DNA from: Helianthus annuus
Lineage: Eukaryota > Streptophyta > Magnoliopsida > Asterales > Asteraceae
Length of the DNA stretch: 64,000 nucleotides
Assembly (NCBI RefSeq): GCF_002127325.2
Contig: NC_035437.2
Location: 111,244,821 to 111,308,820, forward strand
Reading direction: 5' to 3'
Under the pieces are notes generated by a model, which was given only the letters and a program-made list of their open reading frames with translations, searched no databases and was not told where the DNA came from. Both the position numbers and the translations under genes were made by a program. Shown here piece by piece: positions 1 to 11,351 of this stretch (positions within the stretch are counted from its first letter, which is position 1; each line of letters starts with the position of its first letter).

Positions 1-440
1 TACTTGAAAACAGCAAACTGCTTCTTCAGTAGATCAATCTTGTTCTTCTTGACATCAGCATTTCCAGCGTATCTTTTTTCCAAAGCGTCCCACATATCCT
101 TTGAGTTAGTGTACTTCTTGAAGGTATGTTTGATGCTATCAGGTAACGACATTTCGATTGCAGCCAAGGCTCTCTTTTCAGCCTCATACATCTTTTTATC
201 ATTATCTTGCATGTTCACATATTCTGTTCTACGTGGTCTGCCCTCAAAGTCGTGTGTAGGATTCACGTACCCATCTTCGATGCATATCCACATGCGCGTA
301 TCCTGATATTCAATGAAGGACTGAAAACGATCCTTCCATGTCAGGTAATTTTGCACCTTCATCATCTTAGGCGGTTTGTTGGTAGTACCAACCTCATGCT
401 CCATCTTCAACAGCTCATTCAAAGTAGACATGTTCGACAT
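1..440 (-). CDS. Ty1/copia Gag, N-terminal part, cut by window edge
   Basis: The minus strand from the ATG at 438-440 is open to the window edge (about 146 codons). The protein starts MSNMSTLNELLKMEH and continues through YLTWKDRFQSFIEYQD, DNDKKMYEAEKRALAAIEMS and MWDALEKRY. This is the N-terminal Gag pattern of plant Ty1/copia elements (UBN2/DUF4219-like), which forms the virus-like particle that packages element RNA. The zinc knuckle and pol would lie left of the window. A leader, a methionine-tRNA primer site and an LTR follow upstream in the expected order, so this is the 5' end of a minus-strand element. No stop or frameshift is visible in this part. Confidence 0.85.
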   Translation of the reverse strand, partial: MSNMSTLNELLKMEHEVGTTNKPPKMMKVQNYLTWKDRFQSFIEYQDTRMWICIEDGYVNPTHDFEGRPRRTEYVNMQDNDKKMYEAEKRALAAIEMSLPDSIKHTFKKYTNSKDMWDALEKRYAGNADVKKNKIDLLKKQFAVFK

Positions 441-1434
441 TTTTAACGTAACAGACTGAGAAAACCGTACAAAGTTTGTCCGAAAACAGTGGTTACCAAA
501 TTACACTGTTAGAATCGTCTCGAAAAGACGAATCCAATGATATATAATGTCAAAAACCGAATTCGGGATTTTCCAGACTTTTTTTTTGTCCTAAAAATCC
601 AAGGAATCTAACGGCGCAAACGGTTCTGTCAAACGAGCTACGGATCAAATTCTATTTGCAAAACACTGAAATTTTATTGACGCTTGCTAGAAAATGTTCC
701 ACCTTTTTAATTTGCTGGATTTTAAATATGCTGGTAAATTCGCTGGTAACCAGTTAATTTCGCTGGTCTGTTTATGGTTCAAATTCGCTGATCAAAGTTC
801 AAAGGTTCGCAGGTCAAATTCGCTGTTCAAGTTCGCTAGACAAATTCGCTGGTTTAGTTCGCGATTACGACGACTGGTAAAGTCGCCGAAAACCGTAATA
901 ATTTCGCTGTGAAAACTATATGGTTACCAAAGTCGCCTTTGGATTTAACTTCGCCGATCACCGAGGTACTCAGTCACAAAATCGCTGGACTATTAATTTC
1001 GCTGGTCAGTCAGCGAAATTGATCAAAATCGCCAGATAAATCTGGAAACTTGATCTGTTCGAAAATTGTGAAGATTTTTCTTATTCTCCTAACAACTTCC
1101 TGCAAAATCAAAGCAGCAAATCAGCAAAAGAATTTCGAAAATTTATCAAGAACTGATTGAATAAACTCCAGAACACGAAGAACAGTCTTCGAATCTTCAA
1201 GTCTATCAGCCGAAAACTTTTCCAGAATCAACCGAATCTTTCCAGAAATCATGCAAACCACCAAACAAACAAACCAGAAGATAAAAATAGCCAAAATATT
1301 TCGAAAATTTTTTCAAACCAACACAAAAATTTCGAAAATTTTATAAACCCTAATTTTCAGGTTTAACAAAAAAATCGAAATCACTCCCTGTTTCTGCAGC
1401 AAACAATTCTGAACCGAGCCTTCAAGAGCCTAAT
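441..1434 (-). other. Untranslated leader of the copia element with repeated TTCGCTGG words
   Basis: About 1 kb separates the primer site from Gag and has no convincing ORF. Between roughly 728 and 1030 the word TTCGCTGG and close variants (TTCGCTGA, TTCGCTGT, TTCGCTAG) recur about ten times, often as AAATTCGCTGGT, at irregular 20-35-bp intervals. The remainder is A/T-rich with several AATTTCGAAAATTT-like stretches. Confidence 0.6.
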
Positions 1435-1446
1435 GCTCTGATACCA
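1435..1446 (-). other. Primer binding site, initiator Met tRNA type
   Basis: The minus strand reads TGGTATCAGAGC, the standard plant LTR-element primer site complementary to initiator methionine tRNA. It lies two bases from the LTR end and upstream of Gag, which fixes the element's orientation. Confidence 0.9.
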
Positions 1447-1448
1447 AT

Positions 1449-1916
1449 TGTAGGTCCCCTTGATGTATGGATCTTTAACAGAATCGTCTTTCCAATCAAG
1501 AGTGCGGAATCCCCTTGATCAGAATTAACAGAAAACGTGTAGAAACAGAAATCAGCAATCACTTTCAAACTGGGTTTTCTATTGATTATTAATCACAAGG
1601 AATTGCAATCAATCCAAAAACCTAACCACTATCAAATTCGTCCAAGCCTATGCTCTTACGAAAATACTCTCTCACATAACTGTTTTGGCTGATTAGCCTA
1701 AACCCTAATGTCTAACCTTGTTTATATAACACAAGGTTTACAAGTGGGCTAGGTTTACACTCTTGGGCTGCGAATTGGACAGGCTCAATTTGCCCCCCAC
1801 CACCCAATCCTTTGGGTTTAGTTAGCCCAAACATTACAACTAACTATTACAAAGCTAAACCCGCTAACCGTTTATCATTTAACTAATTACAAGATATCCA
1901 AAGACCAAATCTAAGC
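1449..1916 (-). repeat. 5' LTR of the copia element (outer boundary approximate)
   Basis: The inner end is clear: on the plus strand it begins TGTAGGTCCCC next to the primer site. A minus-strand TATA-like TTATATAAACAAGG lies near 1720-1732, so U3 lies to the right. The outer end is placed near 1916 because another LTR-like segment starts there. The partner LTR is outside the window, so neither LTR identity nor TSD can be checked. Confidence 0.6.
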
Positions 1917-3174
1917 TGTTGTCACAAATATGCACCAACACGTCCAATTCATTTAACCCCAGTAGCCCAAATCATAATGTGTTATGCGGCCCATGCCTCA
2001 ATTCAATCCATCCAGTGTGTGTTACATTAGATTCAAATCAGACTTCACATGTTATCAATCAGTTTTACACACATCACATGTTATTAAATCAGATTTCAAT
2101 GAGGAAAATTCAGCATGCTACCACTAAAAATAATATATTAGTCCATGCATACTCCCTAGCTAACCGAATCGGATCAAGCACTATTGTTTAATCAACGAGT
2201 ACCTATAATCATTCACTTCGAAATCATGGTTTGAACATAAAGTCACGAGTTAACATTTATCCGTAGTCGAGCGAGATTAAATGAAAGACAACAACATAAT
2301 TATTTTATCATGAACCGACTTTCATTCCTATAACACTTTGATCCGTTACAAGGTGAAACCACTCGTATCAACACATTTAACAACCATACTCATATGCATA
2401 TTAAACCTTTTATCAACATATCAAGATCATACAATCTACATACCCGATCGCATCTACCAGATTACATTACTCGATCATCGTTCTACAATCTATCTTATTC
2501 AGGCAACATAGTTAACATAAATTACATATACTCACTACGGGTTAAACATACTCACAAGTACAAATACATACTAACAAGGTCAACGAGTAAAGATTTGGCA
2601 TAAACACAAACCACTAACCACAAGTTTTGATCGAAGGAAGGCTGCTTCGAAGAGAGGAGTTTCGCTACTGCCGTTGCACAGTTAGAGAGGTTTAGGGTTT
2701 GGTTTGTTATGTAATGAATAATGAGAGTATAGGGGAAGTCACTTACACATGAACTATAAGGCCAAAGTTCCTAACAAGTGGGCCGGCCCCTTACATATTC
2801 AGTTAGATCACAACTGGGCCACATTCGATCAAAGCCCACTTGGAATAGAATGGGTTCGGTTCATTCACTTCGGGCCGAGGTGAAATATATCGCAAGGGTC
2901 ACTAATGTGGCCCAATTGCTGGCAGCCCAAAAGTGCTAGCAATGCTCGCTCCTTAGGTTAGTTATTCGACACGTAGAAACGTTTTAACGGTTTCTTGTAG
3001 TTAAGCAGTTACACACAAGCAAACATATCCAATCACGTTATACATTTAGCAATTACATTCTAGTCGCAAGTGTTTACTAATTTTTATCATCGCAAAGAAT
3101 ATGAACGAGAAATAACAAGAAACAGGATTGCATGACTAAGAGACACTGACCTTGAAAGTTCGGGTTGTCACAAT
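1917..3174 (-). repeat. Lone LTR-like segment, minus orientation
   Basis: Read on the minus strand it begins near 3172 with TGTGACAACCCGAAC, a typical plant LTR start. A promoter-like stretch follows (ATAACAAACCAAACCCTAAACC around 2690-2715), and it ends near 1917 with TGTGACAACA. The flanks share GCTTA on both sides (minus strand, 1912-1916 and 3175-3179), a possible 5-bp TSD if two terminal bases are allowed. No coding sequence or second LTR is present, so a solo LTR is the simplest reading. The boundaries are inferred. Confidence 0.45.
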
Positions 3175-3948
3175 TAAGCTTTAAATTTATAAAACACGAT
3201 ATAACACAATCGCTCTCTACAACACGCTAGGGCAAGTGCACCCATCGTTGGCGTAGTATAGTGATGGTAAGATACCAAGGTCGTCCAAGGACACAAAATA
3301 CTAGAATATTGTCAACATCTAATCTAACCAATATTTTTGAGAAAAGATGTTAGTAAATAAGAATGAAAAGAAAAATAAAATATTTAAAAAAAATAAACAA
3401 GATAAAATCACTTGGTTCCGACTCCTTTTTTACGTATCCTTTAATGATTTTCGTACTTTGTGCTTTTTAAGATATTATCTTAGTTATTGTGGCATGTCCC
3501 TTTCTTGGAGGCAACAACCATTGAGTCAGCAGTGATACAGTCCCGCAAGGCCGGATTATTGAAAGATAATTAAGTAAGTTATTAATGCAAAATGTGGCAT
3601 GTCCCTCTTTTTGAGGCAAAACCATCGGCTATATTTGTCTAAGTCAACAGGGATACACTCCTGCAAGGTCGATTTAAAGTTTTAATAGTTATTTATTTAT
3701 AAGAGATTCAAGTCGTTCTTACTAACCCCGATTTGATGTTATCTACCTCAAGAGAAGTCCTAATAAACTTAAAGCAATTCCTCGCAGGATCTATACACTG
3801 AACGAGGCAAGAACTTTACCCAAACCACCCTTCTAACCCATTTCCAGGCAGTTAACGTGCTTTACATAGACCGTAAAGACACGAATGAGTGAATCAACAA
3901 AACATGAATAGATAATAGAATAAAGTTCACTTCCAATATAAAAAACTA

Positions 3949-5486
3949 GAGTTAAATGCCATTTTAGTCCCTGTGGTTTGGCTATTTTGCTAGTTTAGTC
4001 CAAAGGTTTCATTTTTTGTTTGTGAGTCCAAAAAGGTTTCATCGTTGCCATTTTAGTCCAACTAGCAACAAGACCCGCGCACGTTGCGGCGCGATACATC
4101 GCAAACATCGAATAGATTAGTCCAAACGTTATGTGATGCGTTAGCCATATGAAAACACGCGTTTCGATGTATCTGATTGAACTCAATGTTACCTATATAA
4201 GCATTGCAATTGGATCAAACATAATTTAAATCAAATTTATACCGTGCAATCATAAGGTATTATATGTGGCCAGAATCATAGATAGAAAATACAACGGGTA
4301 TAACGGAAAAGCTAACACGTATAATCAAAAGAGATGAATTAGAGCTTTTGAAAAAATGGAAAAAAAGAAACCACAAATTGACTCCACTCGGTTTGAAACA
4401 AAATTTACAAAACATCCTCGTTTCCTAAAAAAGTTTACATCGAAACATACACCAACTAAAATTTATACCAAAACATAAATAAAAATATGCACGTAAAAAA
4501 TATTATTTTTAAACGAAAACGTATTATATCTGACTTGACTCGTTTCCAGAAAAATTTTACGTCAACACGTAGAGAAAATCAAATTTATACAAGCACGTAC
4601 ATCAAAATATGCACGTGAAAAAATTATTAATTAAAAACTTAATAGGTTAAGTACTTTCGTAAAATTGTGCCAAGTAGCACTAATGTCAAACCACTGCCAA
4701 CGAACACCAACATTAGAAGAGCTTGTAAAAATAAAATAAATGAAAAAGTAAACAATAACACTGAACAAAAAACATATGTAAAATCGTTGAACCACGCACG
4801 CCAGTCGCAACGTGTTAATGCGAAGAAATTAGATAGAAACGTAAAACGTAGAAGAGAATAACTAAGTCGATCTAGGATCCGCGCGTTGCTACTGGGCTGT
4901 CAAACGTGAAAAACAGACGAAAAAACGTTGAACCCTACACGCACGTTGCTGCGTGTTGACTCACAAAATTTAGAACAAAACATAAAACGAAAAACTTGCG
5001 AAAGATGAAAAGTATGGGGGAACAAAGTTGAAAATAATAAAGTGTTTGGGTTAAATTGAAAAGTTGAAAAGCTTTGGTTTAAAACTAAAAAAGTCAATGG
5101 AGTAAAAATGCAAAATATAAAAACCTTTGGTTAAAAGTTAAAAATGTAAGTTTTTTGAAGAACTCCCAATGCATATGGTACAACTACTTAAAGTAACAAA
5201 AAGTTGCTAATTTATAGTTTGAAAATGGGTTAACATCATCCATTTTTTTGCTAACGAAAAAGGCAATTCGGTCATTTTATATGTAATTCTGTGAACTACA
5301 AGGGCAATTCGGCCATATAAAATGACCGAATTGTCTTTCTCATTAACAGAATTAATGTAAGAAGTTAACCCAGTGGACTAAAATGGCAACGGTGAAACCT
5401 TTTTAGACCTACAGGCGAAAAATGAAACCATTGGACTAAACTGGCAAAATGACCCGAACCACAGGGACTAAAATGGCATTTAACTC
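3949..5486. mobile_element. Non-autonomous Mutator-like element (MULE), 1538 bp
   Basis: Both ends carry a terminal inverted repeat of about 115 bp beginning GAGTTAAATGCCATTTTAGT on each strand; the copies differ at only a few positions. The flanks TAAAAAACTA (3939-3948) and TAGAAAACTA (5487-5496) form a 10-bp TSD with one mismatch (9 bp is usual for MULEs). The interior has no transposase ORF. It holds two related A/T-rich blocks of about 120 bp (around 4375-4500 and 4525-4640). It interrupts the Athila-like LTR and is therefore younger. Confidence 0.85.
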
Positions 5487-5761
5487 TAGAAAACTATTTC
5501 TTAAAGTCATTAATACATACCCAAATAAAAAGTAGCAAAAACTTGGAAATCAAAAGTAATACATAAAAGATTTGTCTTCACCAAGTGATGTAAGAGATTT
5601 AGCCAAGCATAGCCTTTGTGTGACAAGAACTCTTACGATCAATCTAAAGGTGGATGATGGAGGAATGTGGTGGATGATGGTGTTGTAATGGTGGTGGAAT
5701 GGTGACAGGTGAGAGAGAAGCGGTTTGCCAAAGAATGAGTTGGTAATGAACCAAGCACCTC

Positions 5762-6046
5762 TAATTATAGTTGTTTCTTTACACGGCCACGTGCCCAGGG
5801 GGCACGGCCCCGTGTCCTTTCCTCTCTGTCTTCATTAATTGCCTAGTATCAGTCCGTATGCACACACGGCCCCATGTGTCAGAAGGCATAGCCCCGAGGT
5901 CAGTACTTGTTATACTTTGAGATATTCTGCATATCCGGGAGTTGACCACGGCCCCGTGTCTTTTGTCTGCTCTATTTGTCTTGATCTGCATGTACTCTGG
6001 AGTGGGGCACGCCCTCATGCCTTGGTGACACGGCCCCGTGCTTGTC
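5762..6046 (-). promoter_or_regulatory. LTR promoter region with paired CACGG dyads
   Basis: A minus-strand TATA-like CTATAATTAG lies at 5762-5771. Upstream (to the right) are dyads such as CACGGCCACGTG and CACGGCCCCGTG, 9 bp apart from about 5783, and CACGCCCTCATG plus CACGGCCCCGTG, again 9 bp apart, near 6008-6040. More degenerate copies lie between. The layout matches the LTRs of element A. Confidence 0.6.
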
Positions 6047-6294
6047 TTCTGGTTTGTTGTTTTGGTCTTGGGGTGAAGCTTGGAGGGTCGGTATGGTGTG
6101 TCAACTCTTCTTTTTTGTATTCATGCTGGTTTTTTGCCGTTAATGTGTTCCTTTCATACGTTTAAGCTCATTTAGTCCTGAAAATTAAAAGTATACAAAG
6201 AAACACCCTTTTCCAACATTAGTACATAAAAGGGGTTGATTTAATACCTTGTTTAATATAATTTACATGTTACTTTTTGTGCATATTAGTGTCA

Positions 6295-7479
6295 ATCTCT
6301 ATAAAATATTGTATGTTAAAAGTTATAACAAATAAATGCTTAGAATTACTTATAATAATGGAATAATAAAAAATTAAAACTTAAAAAAATAATTATTAAG
6401 TTAATATTCGTGCATACCATGGGTGAGTATGGTTTGGTTTAGTTTGGTTTGGTTTGGTTCGGTATCTGTTAAAAATCGAACATATAAGGCCAATGAGTTA
6501 TACTACTTATACGATGTTCTCCTTTTTGTGTAACACCCCAAATTTCACCATATAATGCGCTAGATTAAGGACCTTTGTTACATATGTAATTAAATGGTTT
6601 TTAAATATTTATTTTAAATAACATTTTATATAGTTATTTAAATCTATAGTGTATCAAAAGTCGACACGTAATGCTGAATATTTAATATGAGAAAGAGGCG
6701 GTAAAACCAATTTTTAAATGACTTACAAAGCTTACATGTGACTTCCATAATCTTTAATTATTAGACATAGAAGATAAATATGTCACATCTATCTCCTATA
6801 CTAAAGCAAAACAACTTTGCCACATGTCATATTTTTAGGCCACTACTTTGATGATGTGGCATTGCTCATGATTAAGAGAATTCTTTTTGAGCGGAAATTA
6901 GTTTTTCCTCTTTACCTTCATCCGTCCCCTCTCTTCAATTAATTCAAGGTTTCATAAATTTGAAATGATTTCCTTATGAATTCATGGTTTCAAAAAATGT
7001 GAAATCGTTTCCTTCTTGGATTATATTTCAATTTCTTTTTCATCTTGACCTTCCTTTTTCCTCCTTTTCTTTAATGTTCTCACAATCATAAATCCTACTC
7101 TCTAGCGATTTAATCTTTTCAACGATCTATCAAACAATTTCAGCTTTGTTCTTCAGTCAATTGCATTAGGTAATTTCAAGCTTTATCAATTGTTCATCAT
7201 GCCCATAACTTTTCCTTTACAATATTGCAACCAAAACAAATTAGGGTTCGTCAATGCCCGTTCTCTCCTGATCTCATGTTAACAAATTGATGGTACCGAT
7301 TCTAAATGGCTCCCTCAAACTGGCGACTTGATTTGTACCAGTACCTTTCCTTCACAATTTTGTCTAGTAGTTTTTTTTTCAGATGAGTTTTGTGAGGTTG
7401 TATTTTGTGATAAATGATGCTTAATTACATTCTAGAATATCATATTTGTTTGTAGTAGGGGATTCGAGAAATCTGAATT
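6295..7479. other. A/T-rich repeat debris without recognisable genes
   Basis: A TTTGG-rich simple stretch lies at about 6428-6463. TGTAACACCCCAAATTTCACC at 6529 looks like the start of a chromovirus-type LTR, but no matching end was found. TCTCCTATACTAAAGCAAAAC near 6793 resembles a Helitron-like 5' end, but no CTRR terminus was identified. No ORF in this stretch looks genuine. Confidence 0.4.
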
Positions 7480-7580
7480 TGCAGGCACGACCCCGTGTCA
7501 AAAGTGCCGGTAACGTGAATTTTTGGAACCTTACAGAAGATGGGCACGGGGGCGTGCCTAAGAGGCAGGGTCCCGCGTGA
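7480..7580. repeat. Relic with family-A dyad pairs
   Basis: CACGACCCCGTG near 7487 and the pair CACGGGGGCGTG / CAGGGTCCCGCGTG near 7546-7578, again with a 9-bp spacer, match the dyad words of the Athila-like LTRs. This is probably a degraded LTR or internal fragment of that family. Confidence 0.5.
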
Positions 7581-7647
7581 TAGGTCCAGTAACAAAATTG
7601 TTTCAGTAGTGTAGAAAGATATGTGGCATAATATTCATTTTTTAATA

Positions 7648-7671
7648 TATATATATATATATATATGTACA
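7648..7671. repeat. (TA)n microsatellite
   Basis: An uninterrupted run of alternating TA, about 24 bp. Confidence 0.9.
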
Positions 7672-7754
7672 AGTGAGTTTTAAAAAATTAATTCTCCAAA
7701 CTCGTGAGTATTAATTCACGGTTGATAACCTAGAATGTAATTAAACATCATTAC

Positions 7755-7973
7755 TTGGATTTTGGATATGTACAGTTGACTGCAGTTAAAGGTACAGAGT
7801 GTGATTTTGGATATCATCAAGAATCAGAAAGTAGTGTGCTTTTGAAATCGAGCATTCAAAGTGCCTCGGGTTCAAGTTTTGGATGTCATCAAGAATTAGA
7901 AAGTGGTGTTTTTGAGCACCTGGTATACCTGAAATGGGTCAATCGATCAGCTAGCCAAAATAGGTACTGAATC
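7755..7973 (+). other. Unrecognised exon-like open stretch
   Basis: This 71-codon open frame is richer in G/C than its surroundings. It is preceded by a possible acceptor (GTACAG ending at 7774) and followed by AAATAGGTACTG, a possible donor. The peptide has an internal imperfect repeat, FGYHQESESSV then FGCHQELESGV, about 27 residues apart. I do not recognise the family. It may be a gene fragment captured by a transposon or a chance ORF. The next 480 bases to 8453 are A/T-rich with nothing recognised. Confidence 0.25.
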
Positions 7974-8453
7974 ATCCCCTTTTTAAATTTTCATTAGTTG
8001 TATGTTTTTACCCATCGCCAGTTGTATGTCGCTTTATCAAGATTAAAAACTAGAGATAGAGTCAAATTACTAATATTAGACAACGATGACAAACCTACAA
8101 ATAAAACAACAAATGTGGTGTATCAAGAAATCTTTAATGACTTGTGATTTTCGTATTCATTTTTCTCAGTTCATTGTAATTTAATATTTACATAAGTAAT
8201 AGAACGTTTCCATCATTTCAAAGTTTATGTCCACATAACTTTGTGTAACCCGTATAACACATGTGTACTTAGACTAGTGTGATAATAAAATAAATATATG
8301 TTGAACTTACCTCCTTGAAAATTTAATTATAACTACGATATAATTATTTGTACATATTATTTGAAAATTTGGTAATTATGATAATATGTATTTGTACGTA
8401 AATATTGTAAATTGAATGCATGTTATATAATTATTATTTTCATATGCATTATA

Positions 8454-8550
8454 ACTCTTTTTAAACAATTATAATGTAATGTTATTTAGATATTTTTATT
8501 TTACAACTCTTTTTAAACAGTTATAATGTAGTGTTATTTAGATATTTTTA
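8454..8550. repeat. Tandem duplication, about 52-bp unit
   Basis: Two copies of a unit beginning AACTCTTTTTAAACA and containing GTTATTTAGATATTTTTA lie head to tail. The second copy ends at the LINE insertion point and supplies its target site. Confidence 0.7.
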
Positions 8551-9304
8551 AACGAGTTTAAGGAAAGACAAGAGTGTAAAGATGTACATATTATTTTAAA
8601 CGTGCTTAAGGAATGGCAGGAGTGTAAAGATGTTCTCAACCTAGTTACGCTTTCCAACGACAAACACTCTTGGTTTTGGAACGACGGAGAATCGGGAAGT
8701 TTTTCTCCCAAATTTTGTGTGGTGCAAATGGGTGCCCCTAAAATGTAACATTATGGCTTGGAGATGCAACCTGGATAGGACTCGCTACGAGAGTCAATCT
8801 AAGAAGAAGGAATGTTAACATAACCTCGGTTATGTGCCCGTTCTGTGACATCTATGAGGAAACCGTGGACCATCTTTTTTCCGCTTGCGTGATGTCTAAC
8901 TGGGTTTGGTCGGGTCTTAGTGCGTGGTGCAACATCCCTCCTATTTTTATCTTCGATTTCAAAGACATTATGGAGATTCACAATTCCTCTCAGTTTAGCA
9001 AGAAAGCGAAGAAAATCATTCACGGTCTAGTGATCATTTCGTGCTGGTGTATATGGAAAGGAAGGAACGAGTTGGTTTTCAATCAAGTTAAAAGGGGTCC
9101 GCAAGAGATCTTAGGGGAAATTAAGTCGAGGGGTTACAGTTGGGTTAGAAATAGATCTTCTTGTAAATGAATGGTGTAAATATCCATTGTATATGTTGTA
9201 ATTGTCTGCCCTTTGCCCGTTTGGGTCGGGGGTTTGTTTTGTTTGGCCTTTTGCCCGTTTGGGTCGGAGATGGTTTTTAATGAAGTTCTTTTTAGAAAAA
9301 AAAA
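8551..9304 (+). pseudogene. 5'-truncated LINE: reverse-transcriptase zinc-binding region and 3' tail
   Basis: The open stretch 8832-9170 encodes MCPFCDIYEETVDHLFSAC, then WVWSGLSAWCNI and CWCIWKGRNELVFN. This is the zinc-binding region found C-terminal to plant LINE reverse transcriptases (zf-RVT type). Upstream coding sequence (WQECKDVLNLVTLSNDKHSW near 8595-8655) is in shifted frames, so the copy is dead. The 3' UTR has a repeated CCCGTTTGGGTCGG word and ends in a short A tail at 9296-9304. Identical 12-bp flanks TAGATATTTTTA (8539-8550 and 9305-9316) are the TSD. The RT core and endonuclease are missing, as in typical 5' truncation during target-primed insertion. Confidence 0.8.
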
Positions 9305-9438
9305 TAGATATTTTTATTGTGCATATCCCTAAAATTTGTATAACTTTTAACAAGTTAATTATAGGAAAGTTACCTTATTAACTAACTTATGCATGACTTT
9401 AAATTAATTAAGAGTTTATGTATTTTTTATGTAATTAA

Positions 9439-9683
9439 GACCATGTGTAATGGTTAATGCCCCATAAGGGGCATTTTTTGCCACATCAACATTATAACGC
9501 CCCTGCAAAAAATGTGTAATGGTTAATGCCCATTTCATTCAATACTTACCATTTTTTTCCTCCTCTTTGGGCATTATTCAAGAATTACCCCTCCATTTTC
9601 ATGCCCCTATAACACCCAAGGGGATGGTGCTAGGGGCTTTATCAAACTCTTTCATGCCCTTATAATGCCCATTACGCATGGTC
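9439..9683. mobile_element. Small TIR element (MITE), 245 bp
   Basis: The ends are GACCATGTGTAATGG at the left and, on the opposite strand at the right, GACCATGCGTAATGG. GTGTAATGGTTAATGCCC occurs twice inside (9446 and 9511). No ORF is present. The TSD is not clear (GTAATTAA / GGTACTAA is only a partial match), so the superfamily is left open. Confidence 0.6.
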
Positions 9684-9969
9684 GGTACTAAAATTTAATG
9701 GTTAACTTATTAATGATAATGTAATTAATAATGTCGGTTCTAAAATTTAACGGTTAACTTATTAATGATCATATATTCAGCCTTGATTAACATAATTCAA
9801 CTAAAAATAATTGCTTAATGGAATATCTTATTTACATACTTAATTGAATTTAATTTGTTCCTACATAATTATTATTTTAAATAAGTAAGAAAAATATTTG
9901 ATTTTATATATAAAGTTTTCAAATAAATGTTTATGAACAAGTTATATTTTTTTCCTTTTGACATTTCAT
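9684..9969. other. A/T-rich spacer with a short tandem duplication
   Basis: CGGTACTAAAATTTAATGG and CGGTTCTAAAATTTAACGG begin two copies of a unit of about 52 bp (9683-9770). Nothing else is recognised. Confidence 0.5.
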
Positions 9970-10930
9970 TTCTAAAACTTTAAGTTCGGTGCGGAACAAG
10001 TGAGGTGTGGAACAAGTTAGGATAGCCAAAGCTGTCAAGGTTCACACTTGCATCAAACACAAGTCTTGCCATATGAACTATGGTAGACTTCAACACTTGT
10101 GGGTTGTCTTAAACCCTATTAAAAGAGAAAGTTTAGTGGGTATTTGCATCTCTAAACTTGTAGGAATCCAGCTCTAATAAGTCCTACAACCTTAGATGGG
10201 TTTAGGAAGATGTTAGGCATGAGATTCAAAAAGAAAAGTTAAGTTTCATAAAAAGTTTCCATAGATTCTTCCATAATAGAAAGTTTGGACCTCAAAATGG
10301 TGTTGTTCCACCTTGGTTTACCATGGTAAACCGGTGGTAACATTCCTAGAGGTGTTCCAAGCTTTGTAGAGGAAGAAATGGTGAAGAAAAGTGAGTTTGA
10401 ACTCACTTTTTGCACTAGAAAGTTTCTGCCTTGAACTTGAATTTTCAGCAATTTAGAGAGTGTTTTGATAGTTTAGATGTGTTTGGAAAGTGAAAATGAG
10501 GGTTAGGAAGCTTGTTTATATAGTGGGGGAGTTAGGTTTGATGTTTAATGAGGTTTTAAGGTCATTGGGTAAGAAAAGTGGGTGAGAAAATAGGCCAACC
10601 CGCAGCCAAGAAACATCTGGCTATGGATTGATACCTCAGGAGGTACGCGAAAGGAGAGGGGGTTTGTGCCGCGTGTCGCCTAGGAGTCATGTCAGAAAAT
10701 TTCCTTTTTTGGGCCCTGAACTTTGTAGTTAGGTTATTTTATGAGATAAACTTGCATTTCAACCCATTTTTAGGTATTCACAATGTAATAAAGTATAATA
10801 TGAGTGTATGAAAATATAATTTGAGTGTCGTGAATATACGTATAAGTATTAGTTCGTATAACAAGTGTCGGTTTGCAAGTAAAAAATGTATTTAAGTGGT
10901 TGACTGTAAGTATGACATGTATGTATAAAA
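9970..10930 (-). repeat. Probable LTR fragment, minus orientation
   Basis: A minus-strand TATA-like CACTATATAAACAAGC lies near 10511-10526. Upstream of it (to the right) is a perfect 14-bp palindrome TACCTCAGGAGGTA at 10632-10645. Neither end is defined and no primer site or second copy was found, so this is a promoter-bearing LTR relic at best. No gene is seen. Confidence 0.4.
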
Positions 10931-11097
10931 TAAGAATTTCATTATCATCGAGATCTCGGATTACAAAGTTGGAAATGAAATACGAACATGATACGAATAC
11001 AAGTTTCCATGAATAGAAATACGATTACACTTTCTAAATAAGGAAAGTACAAAATGCGAAGCATTACACTATTGTTTCTCGTGCTCTCATTGAAAAG

Positions 11098-11328
11098 ATC
11101 TTAGAAAATGACTACTCATCTAGGAGAGACTCCAGATCTTCAAGGAAGGCTAATGTTCACAGTGCAGATTTAAATTCTAAGCTAGCAGCCTAAGTTGAAG
11201 CATTGGCTACTCAGATTGAAAAGCTTGTGACTAAACAAGATATGTGCAATACGTGTGGAGGATTCTATATAACGAAGAACTGTCATATTGCTATGCAGGA
11301 AGAAGAAGTTGACTTTGTGAACAATCAA
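11098..11328 (+). pseudogene. Athila-type Gag C-terminal fragment
   Basis: The frame reads ILENDYSSRRDSRSSRKAN, a stop, then VEALATQIEKLVTKQDMCN, TCGGFYITKNCH and EEEVDFVNNQ. It resembles the region of element B Gag with the CDQCGVSHEPVAC cysteine/histidine motif followed by EEVDFVSNQ. An in-frame TAA and missing flanks mark it as a dead fragment. It stops exactly where the TA microsatellite begins. Confidence 0.6.
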
Positions 11329-11351
11329 ATTATATATATATATATATATAT
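11329..11351. repeat. (TA)n microsatellite at the left edge of TIR element 0
   Basis: An alternating TA run of about 23 bp sits directly against the element terminus GGTAGGGTTATTG. Confidence 0.85.

Larger units (their letters stand above)
3175..6294 (-). repeat. Athila-like LTR fragment, split by a MULE
   Basis: The sequence at 3175-3948 and 5497-6294 is a diverged reverse-complement relative of the LTR at 27171-28863. Shared landmarks include GGGCAAGTGCACCCATCG, the GGTCGTCCAAGGACACAA block, and the CATCACTTGGTGAAGAC region read in reverse. It also contains the CACGG dyad pairs of that family. The right end is placed at the TGACAC terminus at 6294. The left end is truncated near 3175. Confidence 0.7.

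Noticed and set aside
6788..7480. Possible Helitron starting TCTCCTATACTAAAG
   Set aside because: No 3' hairpin plus CTRR end, and no rep/helicase sequence was found, so it is not annotated as a mobile element.
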